Shown here piece by piece: positions 1 through 8,789 of a stretch of 64,000 nt of DNA. The stretch covers positions 1,116,001 to 1,180,000 of the forward strand of contig NZ_CP047654.1 in assembly GCF_030408915.1 (NCBI RefSeq), given 5' to 3'. The notes beneath the pieces were generated by a model. That model saw only the letters and a list, made by a program, of their open reading frames with translations. It searched no databases and was not told where the DNA came from. Position 1 is the stretch's first letter. The number at the start of each line of letters is the position of its first letter. The stretch comes from Corynebacterium guangdongense. Its GTDB lineage: Bacteria > Actinomycetota > Actinomycetes > Mycobacteriales > Mycobacteriaceae. A program made the position numbers and the translations under genes.

Positions 1-24
1 GGCGTCGGCAGGCGTCGGAAAGCG

Positions 25-56
25 CTCAACCCTCACCGCGGACGGTGAGGGTTGAG
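25..56 (-). terminator. Probable terminator of the yceI transcript
   Basis: A perfect 14-bp inverted repeat (25-38 and 43-56) with a 4-nt loop lies 41 bp downstream of the yceI stop codon. On the minus strand the stem is followed by CGCTTTCC, a weak U-tract, so intrinsic termination is likely but not certain. Confidence 0.6.
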
Positions 57-97
57 TGCGGGAGGGGCAGGTCCGCCGCCGGCGGCCTGCGGGCGCC

Positions 98-631
98 TTA
101 ACGCTGGATGGCGGAGCCCTCGATCTCGATCTTGATCTTCTCGGAGACCAGGACGCCACCGGAGTTCAGCGGGGAGTTCCACTCCAGGCCCCAGTCCTTG
201 CGGTTGATCTCGGTCTTGGCGTCGAAGCCGACGCGGGTCTGGCCCCACGGGTCAACCTCGGAGCCGAAGATCTCGACGTCCAGGACGACCGGCTTGGTGA
301 CGTCCTTGATGGTCAGGTCGCCGGTGATCTTGGCGGCGTTCTCGCCCTCGAACTCGACGTTGGTGGACTTGAAGGTCATGTCCGGGTACTGCTCGACGTT
401 GAAGAAGTCCTCGTTGCGGACGTGGCCGTCGCGGTCGGCGTTGTTGGTGTCGATGGAGGCGGTCTTCACGGTGACGTTGACGACGGAGTTGGCCGGGTTG
501 GCCTCGTCGATGTTGACCTCGGAGGACCAGTCGGAGAAGGAACCGCGGACCTTGGTGACCATTGCGTGACGAGCGACGAAGCCGATGGTGGTGTGGGTCG
601 GGTCCAGCTCGAAGGTGCCGTTGTAAGCCAT
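98..631 (-). CDS. YceI family protein
   Basis: 177 residues, the usual length of a single YceI/lipocalin-like domain. The family fold binds polyisoprenoid-type lipids; its physiological role in actinobacteria is poorly defined. Typical YceI features are an N-terminal stretch reading FELDPTHTTIGFVARHAM, the central DFFNVEQYPDMTFKST and a C-terminal WGLEWN block. There is no signal peptide, so it is probably cytoplasmic, unlike the periplasmic E. coli protein. The start is supported by TAGGAG 6 nt upstream. It is divergent from a MarR gene, and a palindrome overlaps the probable -35 box of yceI, so MarR control is plausible. Confidence 0.9.
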   Translation of the reverse strand: MAYNGTFELDPTHTTIGFVARHAMVTKVRGSFSDWSSEVNIDEANPANSVVNVTVKTASIDTNNADRDGHVRNEDFFNVEQYPDMTFKSTNVEFEGENAAKITGDLTIKDVTKPVVLDVEIFGSEVDPWGQTRVGFDAKTEINRKDWGLEWNSPLNSGGVLVSEKIKIEIEGSAIQR

Positions 632-935
632 GATGTACTCCTAAAAAATTGTGGGTCGGGTGCAGACCGCGTCTGCCCTTGATATCTTGCCAGCGAGTTA
701 AGTTTCGTGCTCTGCCTCGCTGCTGCGGACCACACTACCAATTTGTGGTGACATGTCAACAAGAAATTTAAAGTAATTCGGGGAACGTCCGATTTTCGCA
801 GCGTGAGGCGGCTGAATATAATTCGTGGCGAGCGCGTTCCGGTGTCGGCCGGTGGCCGCCCCTTTTTCTGCCCGGCAGGAGACTCTGGTTGGGGACGTTT
901 CACCTTTCCCCCCGGGTGCACTAAAGTTAGTTGAC
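632..935. promoter_or_regulatory. Divergent yceI/marR control region
   Basis: This 304-bp intergenic region contains no gene. On the minus strand there is TTGACA (759-754), a 16-nt spacer and TAGTGT (737-732), a good candidate yceI promoter that would give a leader of about 95 nt. A perfect 10-bp palindrome TGACATGTCA (749-758) overlaps the -35 hexamer. On the plus strand TAAAGT (922-927) lies 8 nt before the marR ATG, consistent with a leaderless transcript. Confidence 0.55.
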
Positions 936-1460
936 ATGAACACAGATGCACGTTGGCTCAACGAGGACGAGCAGGCACTCTGGCGGCTGATGCTGGCCGC
1001 CAGCCGCAAGATCACCCGCGCCATGGACGAAACGCTCCAGGCGGGAAGCGAGCTCTCCTCCTCCGAATACTCCGTCCTGGTCTCCCTCTCCGAGGCCGAG
1101 GGCAACTCCCTCCGGCTGCGCGACCTGTGCACCGGACTCGACTGGGACCGGTCCCGCACCTCCCATCAGATCACCCGCATGGAACGCCGCGGGCTGGTCA
1201 CCAAATGCAAGAGCGAGAGCGACGCCCGGGGCGTCGTCGTGACCATCACCGACGAGGGGAAGAGGCGCCTCGACCTGGCCGCGCCCGAACACGTCGAATC
1301 CATCCGGCGCGTGATCTTCGACCACATGGACCCCGCCGACCGCCCGGCGCTGACCCGATTCCTGGAGGGCGTGGTGGCCGTGGACAACGTGCCCGGCGCC
1401 CCGGGCTTCACCGGCATGATCGTCGACCCCGCCCCGGGCTCAGTCCGCGTCCGGAGGTAA
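936..1460 (+). CDS. MarR family transcriptional regulator
   Basis: 174 residues with a winged-helix core: SSSEYSVLVSLSEAEG, then LRLRDLCTGLDWDRSRTSHQITRMERRGLV (recognition helix) and a wing with DARGVVVTITDEGKRRL, all characteristic of MarR dimers. The ATG at 936 was chosen because it lies 8 nt after a TAAAGT -10 box; longer in-frame starts upstream would add an atypical Pro/Arg-rich tail. It sits head-to-head with yceI, so yceI and the gene itself are the likeliest targets. The ligand cannot be predicted. A 14-bp hairpin follows the gene. Confidence 0.88.
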   Translation: MNTDARWLNEDEQALWRLMLAASRKITRAMDETLQAGSELSSSEYSVLVSLSEAEGNSLRLRDLCTGLDWDRSRTSHQITRMERRGLVTKCKSESDARGVVVTITDEGKRRLDLAAPEHVESIRRVIFDHMDPADRPALTRFLEGVVAVDNVPGAPGFTGMIVDPAPGSVRVRR

Positions 1461-1494
1461 CGGCCCACCCACTGCGCCAGCGTTCATCCGTCCA

Positions 1495-1528
1495 CGCCGG
1501 CCCGCCCCACATCCGGGGCGGGCCGGCG
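1495..1528 (+). terminator. Strong hairpin downstream of marR
   Basis: A perfect 14-bp GC-rich inverted repeat (1495-1508 and 1515-1528) with a 6-nt loop lies 34 bp after the marR stop. There is no U-tract, so it may pause RNA polymerase, act with Rho or protect the 3' end rather than terminate intrinsically. Confidence 0.4.
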
Positions 1529-1669
1529 AGACCGTTTCCGGGGAGCGGGCCACCCCGACGTGCGAATCAGGGAGGAAACCAGGGGGAATCCCTATGTCCT
1601 TTGCGCCCGGTCAGGCGTTGAATGGGAGATAGGGAACGAGAGTCCACACCCCCCGAAGGAATGAGAACC

Positions 1670-1951
1670 ATGACCTACCGCAGCGCCTACGACAACATCG
1701 ACAGCAACTCCATCAACGACGACTTCACCGTCAAGCCCCAGAGCGCCGGCGCCCGTCTCCAGAACATGCTCGGCCGACGCCTGACCCGCTCCACCACCGA
1801 CAACTGGGTCGGCGGCGTCCTCTCCGGCATCGGTGAGACCTACGGCATCAACACCACCCTGCTGCGCGTGCTGTTCATCGCCTCCCTGATGCTGCCCGGC
1901 CCGCAGGTGCTGCTCTACCTCGTCGCCTGGCTGATCATGCCGACAAACTAG
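1670..1951 (+). CDS. PspC domain membrane protein
   Basis: 93 residues. The C-terminal two thirds is a PspC domain: GRRLTRSTTDNWVGGVLSGI, then a YGINTTLLRVLFIASL segment leading into a hydrophobic helix ending LYLVAWLIMP. PspC-domain proteins are linked to envelope-stress responses; here there is no PspA or PspB neighbour, so the role is open. The N-terminal ~35 residues are polar and probably cytoplasmic. ATG 1670 has GAAGGA about 10 nt upstream; an ATG at 1661 would add three residues but leaves no room for that ribosome binding site. Confidence 0.85.
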   Translation: MTYRSAYDNIDSNSINDDFTVKPQSAGARLQNMLGRRLTRSTTDNWVGGVLSGIGETYGINTTLLRVLFIASLMLPGPQVLLYLVAWLIMPTN

Positions 1952-1965
1952 CGTCATCAGGCCGC

Positions 1966-2002
1966 CCCCGGCCCCGCGTCCTTCCCGGGCCGGGGTCTTG
2001 TC
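1966..2002 (+). terminator. Terminator after the PspC gene
   Basis: A 9-bp inverted repeat (1966-1974 and 1987-1995, CCCCGGCCC/GGGCCGGGG) is followed by TCTTGTCCTT, giving a moderately U-rich tail 15 bp after the stop codon. Confidence 0.55.
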
Positions 2003-2087
2003 CTTGCCGGGGTCCGGCGTCCCACAGAACTCCGAACCGGGGTGGTGGCGGGGTGCCCCTTTCGGGCAACGGGTCCGGAAAAGGCGG

Positions 2088-2126
2088 AAGTCTCACGATA
2101 TCGTACGGAACGATGTTGTGAGACTT
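2088..2126 (-). terminator. Hairpin downstream of tRNA-Arg
   Basis: An interrupted inverted repeat has outer arms AAGTCTCAC (2088-2096) and GTGAGACTT (2118-2126) and inner arms ATCGT/ACGAT. On the minus strand it starts 8 nt after the tRNA 3' end and is followed by CCGCCTTTTCC, consistent with termination or 3' processing of the tRNA transcript. Confidence 0.6.
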
Positions 2127-2133
2127 CACACTG

Positions 2134-2207
2134 TGCCCTCGACAGGATTCGAACCTGCGACCCCTGGTACCGGAAACCAGTGCTCTAATCCTCTGAGCTA
2201 CGAAGGC
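2134..2207 (-). tRNA. tRNA-Arg (anticodon CCG)
   Basis: 74 nt folding as a complete cloverleaf on the minus strand: 7-bp acceptor GCCTTCG/CGAGGGC with one G-U pair, D-arm GCTC...GAGC, anticodon stem CTGGT/ACCAG with loop TTCCGGT (anticodon CCG, reading CGG), and T-arm with TTCGAAT. The discriminator is A and CCA is not encoded. It lies about 1.8 kb upstream of argS, whose product charges tRNA-Arg, but on the opposite strand with a peptidase gene between. Confidence 0.95.
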
Positions 2208-2281
2208 GCCGTAGGCGCTGAATCAGGCCTACAAGGTGGATAGCTTAGCACCGGGTTCCGGACGGCACCTAACCACCCCGG

Positions 2282-3883
2282 TTAAAGCAGTCCCGGGGCG
2301 TCGGTGGCGGTGGTGCGGCCGGTGCGCAGGTACTCGACGACGATGTCGTCGACGGCCGTGTTGCCGAGGCCGACGTGGCCGTGGCCCGGGCCGTGGACGG
2401 TGACGACATGCGCGCCCATCGGGTCGGCGAGACCGCGGTGGTAGGCGTAGGGGGTCTGCGGGTCGCCGGTGCCGGAGATCTGCAGGGGGCGGGTGGCGAG
2501 CTGGGAGCCGTCGTAGCGCTCCGGCCCGCGGACCGGGGTGATGCCGGCGCAGGCCGCGCCGGTGGCGTAACCGGCGGTGTAGGGGGCGCGGGCGTCATAG
2601 CTGACGAAGGTGCCCCACAGGTAGAAGGGCAGCCAGCGGTAATCCGGCGCGACGGTGTTCTCGTTGCAGGTGACCATGGTCAGGGTGCCCAGCGCGGCGG
2701 CCTGCTGGAAGTTGAGCTGCTCGCGTTCCTCGTCGGAGAGCGCCTCGTAGGCGGAGATCTCTTCCTCGATGAGCGTGCTCGGCTGGGTTCCGTTGACGTG
2801 CCGGGCGAGGTCGTCCCACATTTCCGGGCGCGGCAGCGAGACCAGCGTCAGGGCCATGGTGGGGGAGGCGGACTGGTTGGCGCCCGGGTTGAGGGCGCGG
2901 GAGACGACGCCGTCGGCCTCGACACGCACCTGGCCGGTGGCGGTCATGACCTCGGCGACGGTCGGGCCGGCCCATTCGAGCCCGGGCGGGACGTCACCGA
3001 GCTGGGCCGCCGGCGGGACGGTGGTGGGGTTGGTGCCGGTCTCACGGAGGATGACGTTCGACCAGGAGTTGTAGACCTGCAGGGGAGTGGTGCCGAGGCC
3101 GTAGACGTCGTTGCGCTCGGCGGCGAAGCCCATGAAGTCGTAGAGGGCGTTCTCCTGCGCGCGCTGCTGAGACGCGACCAGGCCGTTCCACAGGCCGTTC
3201 GGGTCGGCGGCGGAATCCAGCACGAGCTTGTCGACGCGCTGCGGGTACCGCGTCGCATAGACGCTGCCCAGAATGGTGCCGTAGGACAGGCCCATGATCG
3301 AGATCTGCTCCAGGTCGAGGGCCCGGCGCACCATCTCCCAGTCCTCGGCGGTGTTGGAGGTCGTCAGGGACTGGGCCAGGCCCGGGTTCCGGTGGTCGCA
3401 CATCGACTTGATGAAGCCGCCCTGGTCGAGCACCGGCAGGTTGGTGTAGCCGGGATCCGGTTCCAGGCAGTTCATCGGGGTGGAGCCGGGCAGGCCCCGC
3501 GGCTGCACCGCGACCCGGTCCCACTCGTCGGTGACGCCGGCCGGCCAGGTGAACACCTCGTCGTTGCCGAAGTAGGTGTAGGCGTCGCCGCCGGGACCGC
3601 CCGGGTTGCCGAACAGGGTTCCGCGTCGCGCCGCCGGGTTCTCGGCCGCGAGGCGCACGAACCCGACGGAGATGGTCGGGCCGGCCGGATCGGCGTACTC
3701 GCGGGGCACCTCGATGCGCCCGCACTCGGCGGCGGGCTCGGTCACGCGCTCCGGGCAGGCCTCCCAGGTGATCGGCGGAGCGAGAGGGTCGGCGCCGGCC
3801 ACCGGGGCCGAGGGGATGACGGCCGCACCCGCCGCCACCACGGCGGAGGCGACGGCGGCGGCCAGCTTCTTCAACGTTGTCAC
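2282..3883 (-). CDS. Secreted alpha/beta-hydrolase, S33 peptidase (tripeptidyl aminopeptidase-like)
   Basis: 533 residues. The N-terminus [27 protein letters not shown] is a Sec signal peptide, with cleavage predicted near residue 30. The mature part carries [11 protein letters not shown] (oxyanion region), the nucleophile elbow GLSYGT and a C-terminal TAP-like domain with [17 protein letters not shown] (Asp region) and [10 protein letters not shown] (His region). This is the layout of exported actinobacterial SlpD/SlpE and tripeptidyl aminopeptidases, which remove N-terminal peptides or act as esterases. The cysteines in the cap region could form disulfides outside the cell. The natural substrate is unknown. 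The gene is monocistronic, divergent from argS. Confidence 0.85.
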   Translation of the reverse strand: MTTLKKLAAAVASAVVAAGAAVIPSAPVAGADPLAPPITWEACPERVTEPAAECGRIEVPREYADPAGPTISVGFVRLAAENPAARRGTLFGNPGGPGGDAYTYFGNDEVFTWPAGVTDEWDRVAVQPRGLPGSTPMNCLEPDPGYTNLPVLDQGGFIKSMCDHRNPGLAQSLTTSNTAEDWEMVRRALDLEQISIMGLSYGTILGSVYATRYPQRVDKLVLDSAADPNGLWNGLVASQQRAQENALYDFMGFAAERNDVYGLGTTPLQVYNSWSNVILRETGTNPTTVPPAAQLGDVPPGLEWAGPTVAEVMTATGQVRVEADGVVSRALNPGANQSASPTMALTLVSLPRPEMWDDLARHVNGTQPSTLIEEEISAYEALSDEEREQLNFQQAAALGTLTMVTCNENTVAPDYRWLPFYLWGTFVSYDARAPYTAGYATGAACAGITPVRGPERYDGSQLATRPLQISGTGDPQTPYAYHRGLADPMGAHVVTVHGPGHGHVGLGNTAVDDIVVEYLRTGRTTATDAPGLL

Positions 3884-4020
3884 GAACAGTCCTCTCAGGG
3901 GTCACAGGTGCCCTTTACCCTACGACCTTTTGCCGACCCCGTCAGCCCGATCCCGGAAACCTCCGCGCCTCGCCGGCTTCCGGTGGCCACCTCAGTGCTG
4001 CCCGCCCCGACTGTGGGCGC

Positions 4021-4026
4021 TAAGAT
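4021..4026 (+). promoter_or_regulatory. argS -10 box, probably leaderless transcript
   Basis: TAAGAT ends 8 nt before the argS ATG at 4035, and no Shine-Dalgarno sequence is present in between. This spacing is the pattern seen for leaderless mRNAs in corynebacteria. Confidence 0.5.
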
Positions 4027-4034
4027 TTCGCTTC

Positions 4035-5690
4035 ATGACTCCTGCAGACCTAGCTACCCTCATCCGGGACACCGCCGTCGCCGTCTTGACCGACCGTGAC
4101 CTGGACGCCTCCGTCGTCCCGGACACCGTCACCGTCGAGCGACCGCGCAACCCGGAGCACGGTGACTACGCCACCAACCTGGCGATGCAGATCGGAAAGA
4201 AGGCCGGGGCCGGCAACCCGCGCGAGTTCGCCGTCTGGCTTGCGGACGCCCTCGCGACCGACGCCGCCATCGACGAGGCGTCCGTCGCCGGACCGGGCTT
4301 CATCAACGTCCGCCTGGCCGCCGCCGCCCAGGGCGACATCGTGGGCAAGATCCTCGGGCTCGGCGAGGCGTTCGGCACCTCCGAGCTCTACGCCGGCCAG
4401 AAGATCAACCTCGAATTCGTCTCGGCCAACCCCACCGGCCCCATCCACCTCGGCGGCACCCGCTGGGCCGCCGTCGGCGACTCCCTGGGCCGCGTGCTCG
4501 AGGCCGCCGGCGCCGAGGTGACCCGCGAGTACTACTTCAACGACCACGGCGGTCAGATCGACCGCTTCGCCCGCTCCCTGGTCGCCGCGGCCAAGGGCGA
4601 GCCGACCCCCGAGGACGGCTACGGCGGCGACTACATCGAGCAGATCGCCGCGCGCGTCGTCGAGCAGCAGCCGGGCGCCCTCGAGGGCACCGAGGCGCAG
4701 GTCCAGGAGACCTTCCGTGCCGAGGGCGTGGAGATGATGTTCGAGCACATCAAGCAGTCCCTCCACGAGTTCGGCGTCGACTTCGACGTCTACTTCCACG
4801 AGAACTCGCTGTTCGAATCCGGGGCGGTGGACAAGGCCGTCCAGACGCTCAAGGACAACGGCAACCTCTACGAGGCCGACGGCGCCTGGTGGCTGCGCTC
4901 CACCGACTACGGCGACGACAAGGACCGGGTCGTCATCAAGTCCGACGGCGAGGCCGCCTACATCGCCGGCGACATCGCCTACGTTGCGGACAAGTTCGAC
5001 CGCGGCCACTCCCTGGCCATCTACATGCTCGGCGCCGACCACCACGGTTACGTCGCCCGCCTCAAGGCCGCCGCCGCGGCCCTGGGCTACGACGCCGACC
5101 AGGTCGAGGTCCTCATCGGCCAGATGGTCAACCTGCTGCGCGACGGCACGGCCGTGCGCATGTCCAAGCGTGCCGGCACCGTCATCACCCTCGACGACCT
5201 GGTCGAAGCCATCGGCATCGACGGCGCCCGCTACTCCCTGGTCCGCTCCTCGGTCGACTCCTCGCTGGACATCGATCTCCAGCTGTGGGCGTCGCAAAGC
5301 TCGGACAACCCGGTCTACTACGTGCAGTACGGGCACGCCCGCCTGTGCTCCATCCAGCGTCGCGCGGACGAGGCCGGGGTCAGCGCCGCGGACGCCGACT
5401 ACGCGCTGCTCACCCATGAGCGCGAGGGCGACCTCATCCGCACCCTGGGCGAGTTCCCGGGCATCGTGACCACCGCGGCGCAGCTGCGCGAGCCGCACCG
5501 CGTGGCCCGCTACGCCGAGGAGCTGGCCGGGGTGTTCCACCGCTTCTACGACGCCTGCCAGATCCTGCCGAAGACGGGGGAGGCCCCGGAGCCCATCCAC
5601 CCCGCCCGCCTCGCCCTCGCCCAGGCCACCCGACAGACCCTCGCCAACGCCCTGCGCCTGGTCGGCGTCAGCGCGCCGGAGCGCATGTAA
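4035..5690 (+). CDS. argS: Arginyl-tRNA synthetase
   Basis: 551 residues, normal for a class I ArgRS. It ligates arginine to tRNA-Arg in the cytoplasm. Visible hallmarks: the N-terminal Add-1 tRNA-binding domain (about 1-110), the HIGH-like motif within [17 protein letters not shown], a KMSKS-like RMSKRAGT, and a C-terminal DALR anticodon-binding domain ending [12 protein letters not shown], the classic ArgRS C-terminus. The start at 4035 follows a -10 box by 8 nt; a longer in-frame reading begins inside the divergent peptidase gene and is not credible. It is followed after 30 bp by lysA, the conserved argS-lysA operon in which lysine biosynthesis is co-transcribed with ArgRS. Confidence 0.97.
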   Translation: MTPADLATLIRDTAVAVLTDRDLDASVVPDTVTVERPRNPEHGDYATNLAMQIGKKAGAGNPREFAVWLADALATDAAIDEASVAGPGFINVRLAAAAQGDIVGKILGLGEAFGTSELYAGQKINLEFVSANPTGPIHLGGTRWAAVGDSLGRVLEAAGAEVTREYYFNDHGGQIDRFARSLVAAAKGEPTPEDGYGGDYIEQIAARVVEQQPGALEGTEAQVQETFRAEGVEMMFEHIKQSLHEFGVDFDVYFHENSLFESGAVDKAVQTLKDNGNLYEADGAWWLRSTDYGDDKDRVVIKSDGEAAYIAGDIAYVADKFDRGHSLAIYMLGADHHGYVARLKAAAAALGYDADQVEVLIGQMVNLLRDGTAVRMSKRAGTVITLDDLVEAIGIDGARYSLVRSSVDSSLDIDLQLWASQSSDNPVYYVQYGHARLCSIQRRADEAGVSAADADYALLTHEREGDLIRTLGEFPGIVTTAAQLREPHRVARYAEELAGVFHRFYDACQILPKTGEAPEPIHPARLALAQATRQTLANALRLVGVSAPERM

Positions 5691-5720
5691 CCACCACCGG
5701 TGAAGGAACCCAACACGCCA

Positions 5721-7055
5721 ATGAGCGATTTCAACGATCTGCCCGCACACGTCTGGCCGCGCAACGCCGCCCGTCAGGAGGACGGCGTCGTCACCGTCGC
5801 CGGAGTCCCGCTGGCCGAGATTGCCGACGAGTACGGCACTCCGGTCATGGTCATCGACGAGGACGACTTCCGTTCCCGCTGCCGAGACATGGCGGCCGCC
5901 TACGGCGGCGGCCACAACGTGCACTACGCCTCCAAGTCGATGCTGACCCGCACCATCGCCCGCTGGGTCGATGAGGAGGGCCTGTCCATCGACGTGGCCA
6001 GCGAGTTCGAGCTGGGCATCGCCCTGCGCGCGGATTTCCCGGCGGATCGCGTCACCGCCCACGGCAACAACAAGTCCGACCGCTTCCTCCAGGACTGCGT
6101 GGAGTACGGCGTCGGCCACGTCGTCGTCGACCACCCGGCCGAGATCGAGACGCTGGACATGATCGCGCGCTCCCGCGAGAAGATCCAGCGCGTCATGGTG
6201 CGGGTCAAGCCGGGCGTCGAGGCGCACACCAACGAGATGATCGCCACCGCCCACGAGGACCAGAAGTTCGGCTTCTCCCTGGCCGCCGGTTCGGCGTGGG
6301 AGGCCGCCCGCGCCTGCATCCGCGCGGAGAACCTCGAGCTGGTCGGCCTGCACTGCCACATCGGCTCCCAGATCTTCGACGCCGAAGGCTTCTCCCTGGC
6401 CGCCGAGCGCGTCCTCGAGCTCTACGCCCGCATCCACAACGAGCTGGGCGTGACCCTGCCGGAACTGGACCTGGGCGGCGGCTACGGCATCGCCTACACC
6501 GCCGACGAGCAGCCGCTGGACGTGGCCACCGTGGCCCACGACCTGCTCACCGCCGTGGACAAGACCGCCGCCGAGCTCGGCATCGAGTCCCCGGCCGTGC
6601 TCGTCGAACCGGGCCGTGCGATCTCCGGCCCGGCTGGCGTCACCGTCTACTCGGTCGGCGCGATCAAGGACACCGTCATCGGCGACGGACCGGGGGACAC
6701 CCGCCGCTACGTCTCCGTCGACGGCGGCATGAGCGACAACGTCCGCCCGGCGCTCTACGGGGCGGCCTACGACGGTCGCGTCGTCGGCCGCTTCCTCGAC
6801 GGCGAGGCCACCCGCACCCGCATCGTCGGCTCCCACTGCGAGTCCGGCGACATCCTCATCAACGAGATCGGGTTGCCCGACGACGTCGTGGCCGGCGACC
6901 TCTTCGCCATGGCCGGCACCGGCGCCTACAGCTATTCGATGAGCTCCAACTACAACGCCTTCCCCAAGATCCCGGTGGTCGTGGTGCGCGCCGGCAAGGT
7001 CACGCCGATGCTGCGTCGCCAGACCGTCGAGGACTTCCTCGCGCTGGAGGCCTAG
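5721..7055 (+). CDS. lysA: Diaminopimelate decarboxylase
   Basis: 444 residues, a PLP-dependent fold-type III decarboxylase converting meso-diaminopimelate to L-lysine, the last step of lysine synthesis. The PLP lysine lies in [10 protein letters not shown], with HCHIGSQ, the phosphate-binding [16 protein letters not shown] and the substrate-binding CESGD motif. ATG 5721 is preceded by GAAGGA (5702-5707); a GTG at 5700 overlaps that site and is less likely. It is co-transcribed with argS 30 bp upstream. The TAG stop lies in a CTAG tetranucleotide (7052-7055) that also supplies the stop of the convergent TetR gene. Confidence 0.97.
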   Translation: MSDFNDLPAHVWPRNAARQEDGVVTVAGVPLAEIADEYGTPVMVIDEDDFRSRCRDMAAAYGGGHNVHYASKSMLTRTIARWVDEEGLSIDVASEFELGIALRADFPADRVTAHGNNKSDRFLQDCVEYGVGHVVVDHPAEIETLDMIARSREKIQRVMVRVKPGVEAHTNEMIATAHEDQKFGFSLAAGSAWEAARACIRAENLELVGLHCHIGSQIFDAEGFSLAAERVLELYARIHNELGVTLPELDLGGGYGIAYTADEQPLDVATVAHDLLTAVDKTAAELGIESPAVLVEPGRAISGPAGVTVYSVGAIKDTVIGDGPGDTRRYVSVDGGMSDNVRPALYGAAYDGRVVGRFLDGEATRTRIVGSHCESGDILINEIGLPDDVVAGDLFAMAGTGAYSYSMSSNYNAFPKIPVVVVRAGKVTPMLRRQTVEDFLALEA

Positions 7056-7624
7056 GACCCGCCGCCGATGTAGCTCTTCGGCGGCGTGATGTTCTCGACG
7101 GCGAGGGCGATGCGCTCGTCCGTGTATTCACCGAGGCGCATCGTCCGGTGCAGCAGAATCCCCTCGTAGAGGGCGTCGAGAATGAAGGTCGTGTCATCGT
7201 CGAAGTGACGGCGCATGACCTCCCGGCAGCGGGACGTCCACTGCGCCGTCACCATCCGGAATCTCGGCCGGCGAAGCGACATCGAGTAAAGCTCCGTGCC
7301 CAGGATGATGGAGCGCCGCGATCCCGCCGACGTGCTCAGCATGCGGGCCGTTGCCGTCCGGGCGGAGGCCAGGTCCACCGCGTCGTCGTAGAAGGAGTCG
7401 AACTCCTTGACGGAACGGTCGGTGTAGTCGAGGAAGGCGGCCAGGAAAAGATCGTCTTTATCCGCGAAGTAGTACGTTATCGAGCCGAGCGAGACTTGGG
7501 CGGCCTCGGCGACCATCCGCATCGTGGTGCCGGCGACGCCGCTGCTGACGATCGAGTCGAGTGTCGCCTCGATGATGCGTTCGCGTCTGCCGTGCTCATG
7601 CGCGGTGACGGGTGAATCAAACAT
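7052..7624 (-). CDS. TetR family transcriptional regulator
   Basis: 190 residues. The N-terminal HTH runs from [18 protein letters not shown] through [32 protein letters not shown], the canonical TetR DNA-binding domain; the C-terminal helical ligand domain is unassigned. GGAGGG precedes the ATG. An inverted repeat GATTC-GGGTC-GAATC lies 15 bp upstream of the start, suggesting autoregulation. It stands at the edge of an island with two small membrane proteins and a molybdenum oxidoreductase, whose divergent promoter region is the other likely target. It is convergent with lysA, sharing the CTAG stop. Confidence 0.9.
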   Translation of the reverse strand: MFDSPVTAHEHGRRERIIEATLDSIVSSGVAGTTMRMVAEAAQVSLGSITYYFADKDDLFLAAFLDYTDRSVKEFDSFYDDAVDLASARTATARMLSTSAGSRRSIILGTELYSMSLRRPRFRMVTAQWTSRCREVMRRHFDDDTTFILDALYEGILLHRTMRLGEYTDERIALAVENITPPKSYIGGGS

Positions 7625-7638
7625 GGGTGTCCCTCCGG

Positions 7639-7653
7639 GATTCGGGTCGAATC
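7639..7653. promoter_or_regulatory. Candidate TetR operator
   Basis: Inverted repeat GATTC (7639-7643), 5-nt spacer GGGTC, GAATC (7649-7653), 15-29 bp upstream of the TetR start codon and just downstream of a possible TACAGT -10 box on the minus strand. Position and symmetry suit a self-repression site; this is inference only. Confidence 0.4.
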
Positions 7654-7680
7654 AACTGTAGTGGCGGAAAGTGCGAGCAC

Positions 7681-7708
7681 CGCCGAACACTCCGGGGGAG
7701 GTTCGGCG
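7681..7708 (-). terminator. Hairpin after the small membrane protein pair
   Basis: Perfect 8-bp stem CGCCGAAC/GTTCGGCG (7681-7688 and 7701-7708) with a 12-nt loop, 19 bp beyond the stop of the distal small membrane gene. There is no strong U-tract on either strand. Confidence 0.4.
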
Positions 7709-7727
7709 GCAGGTGTCTCACTGTTGT

Positions 7728-8042
7728 CTAGGCGACGGTGGCCGATCGGCGGTTGCGCTTGGTCGTGCCGACCCAGATGTTGCGGCCGGTGCGGGCGGTC
7801 GAGGACGCGGTGGCGAGAATTTTCCACGCGCCAAGCAGCGCCACGATGGCCCAGACGACCTCGGTGACGAACAGACCCGGGTTAAGGGGGGTGATGGCGG
7901 TGTAGACGAAGCCCACCGCACCGAGGAAGTTGAGCGACTGGTAGATCACGGAGTTGGAGCCGAGATAATCGAAATTGAGCAGTGCGTAGGCGATGACGAA
8001 GAAGACACCGGCGATGAGCCCGATCTCGTAGGAGAATTCCAT
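7728..8042 (-). CDS. Small membrane protein, CBU_0592-like, paralogue 1
   Basis: 104 residues with three predicted membrane helices (about 5-22, 33-50 and 56-75) and a basic C-terminal tail (RNIWVGTTKRNRRS) probably in the cytoplasm. It shares YQ-x-LNFLGA and NPGLFVTE-x-VWA blocks with the next gene, so the two arose by duplication. The pattern resembles the CBU_0592 family of small three-helix proteins, which have no established function. AGAGAGGT lies 6 nt before the ATG. The gap to the upstream paralogue is 28 bp, so they are co-transcribed. Confidence 0.75.
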   Translation of the reverse strand: MEFSYEIGLIAGVFFVIAYALLNFDYLGSNSVIYQSLNFLGAVGFVYTAITPLNPGLFVTEVVWAIVALLGAWKILATASSTARTGRNIWVGTTKRNRRSATVA

Positions 8043-8070
8043 TGTTCTGACCTCTCTGGGACGTGGGGAG

Positions 8071-8355
8071 TTAGACGGTGGCCGGGGCCCGGTCGGGGAC
8101 CGTGACGGGGGCCTGACGACGCGCGCGCCAGATCTTGACGACGCCGTAGAGACCTAGTGCGGACCAGATGATCTCGGTGAAGAAGACGCCGGCGTTGAAA
8201 GGATTCGCGGCGGAGGCGGCGAGGAAGCCCGCCCCGAGGAAGTTGAGGATCTGGTATGGATAGTCGTCTGTCGTCCACTTGCCGAGGTTGAGCATGGCGA
8301 AGGCGAGGAGCAGTACGGCGGAAGCGATGAGACCGAAAATAACCATGGCAGACAT
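8071..8355 (-). CDS. Small membrane protein, CBU_0592-like, paralogue 2
   Basis: 94 residues from ATG 8355, chosen because AAAGGA sits 8 nt upstream; a longer frame to 8403 has no ribosome binding site. Three hydrophobic helices and the blocks YQILNFLGA and NAGVFFTEIIWSALGLYG closely match the downstream paralogue, with a basic/Pro tail (RARRQAPVTVPDR). First gene of a two-gene operon transcribed away from the cytochrome-b/molybdenum oxidoreductase operon. Function unknown; a membrane accessory to that enzyme is conceivable from position alone. Confidence 0.75.
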   Translation of the reverse strand: MSAMVIFGLIASAVLLLAFAMLNLGKWTTDDYPYQILNFLGAGFLAASAANPFNAGVFFTEIIWSALGLYGVVKIWRARRQAPVTVPDRAPATV

Positions 8356-8789
8356 GGCGGATCGTCCTTTACATGACGGGATAGGGGGATGCACCCGTGT
8401 CACTTCTCCGGTAGCTTGCCTGGACTGGCCGTGACGCCAGTCCGGGTCGGTTGCACATTAATGATCTTATTCTTGCCCGACCAAAGAACAATTAGACCGC
8501 AAATCCCGTACAAAACAGATGTGCATACTGTGTGGTCAAGCGGATGCCCTCGCATTTGTACGCTTGTTCGGTCGTGGGGCTTCCATCTTTAGAACTACTC
8601 TGAGGACCATGAAACCGGGCCTTGTCCAGACAGATTCGGACACATTCAGGTTTCTCGCCTAGCGCGTCGCCTTCGTTTTCTCCGGCTGGAGGAGGACGCA
8701 ATCGTCCCATCGCGTACCCGGGCCCGTGAACCCGGGGGCCGATGCTGAGCCCGCGCCACCGGCGACGGGCGTCAACCAAGGAGGTAGAC
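8356..8789. promoter_or_regulatory. Divergent control region of the molybdenum-oxidoreductase island
   Basis: 434 bp without a gene, separating the minus-strand small membrane genes from the plus-strand operon. It holds a perfect 8-bp hairpin GGACTGGC/GCCAGTCC (8422-8443), a minus-strand TAAGAT -10-like box near 8465-8470, and a large nested inverted repeat: outer arms CGACC-AAA-GAACAA (8478-8491) and TTGTTC-GGTCG (8564-8574), inner arms CGTACAAA (8507-8514) and TTTGTACG (8555-8562). A TACTCT box near 8598 may drive the rightward operon. Confidence 0.5.

Noticed and set aside
4050..6836. 928-residue open frame antisense to argS-lysA
   Set aside because: It lies entirely opposite two well-supported genes, is rich in Gly/Ala/Asp/Val as expected for GC-rich antisense frames, and has no motif or ribosome binding site.
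7661..8105. Plus-strand frames over the small membrane genes
   Set aside because: They are opposite genes with good ribosome binding sites and hydrophobic helix patterns, and their own products are Arg/Gly-rich without motifs.
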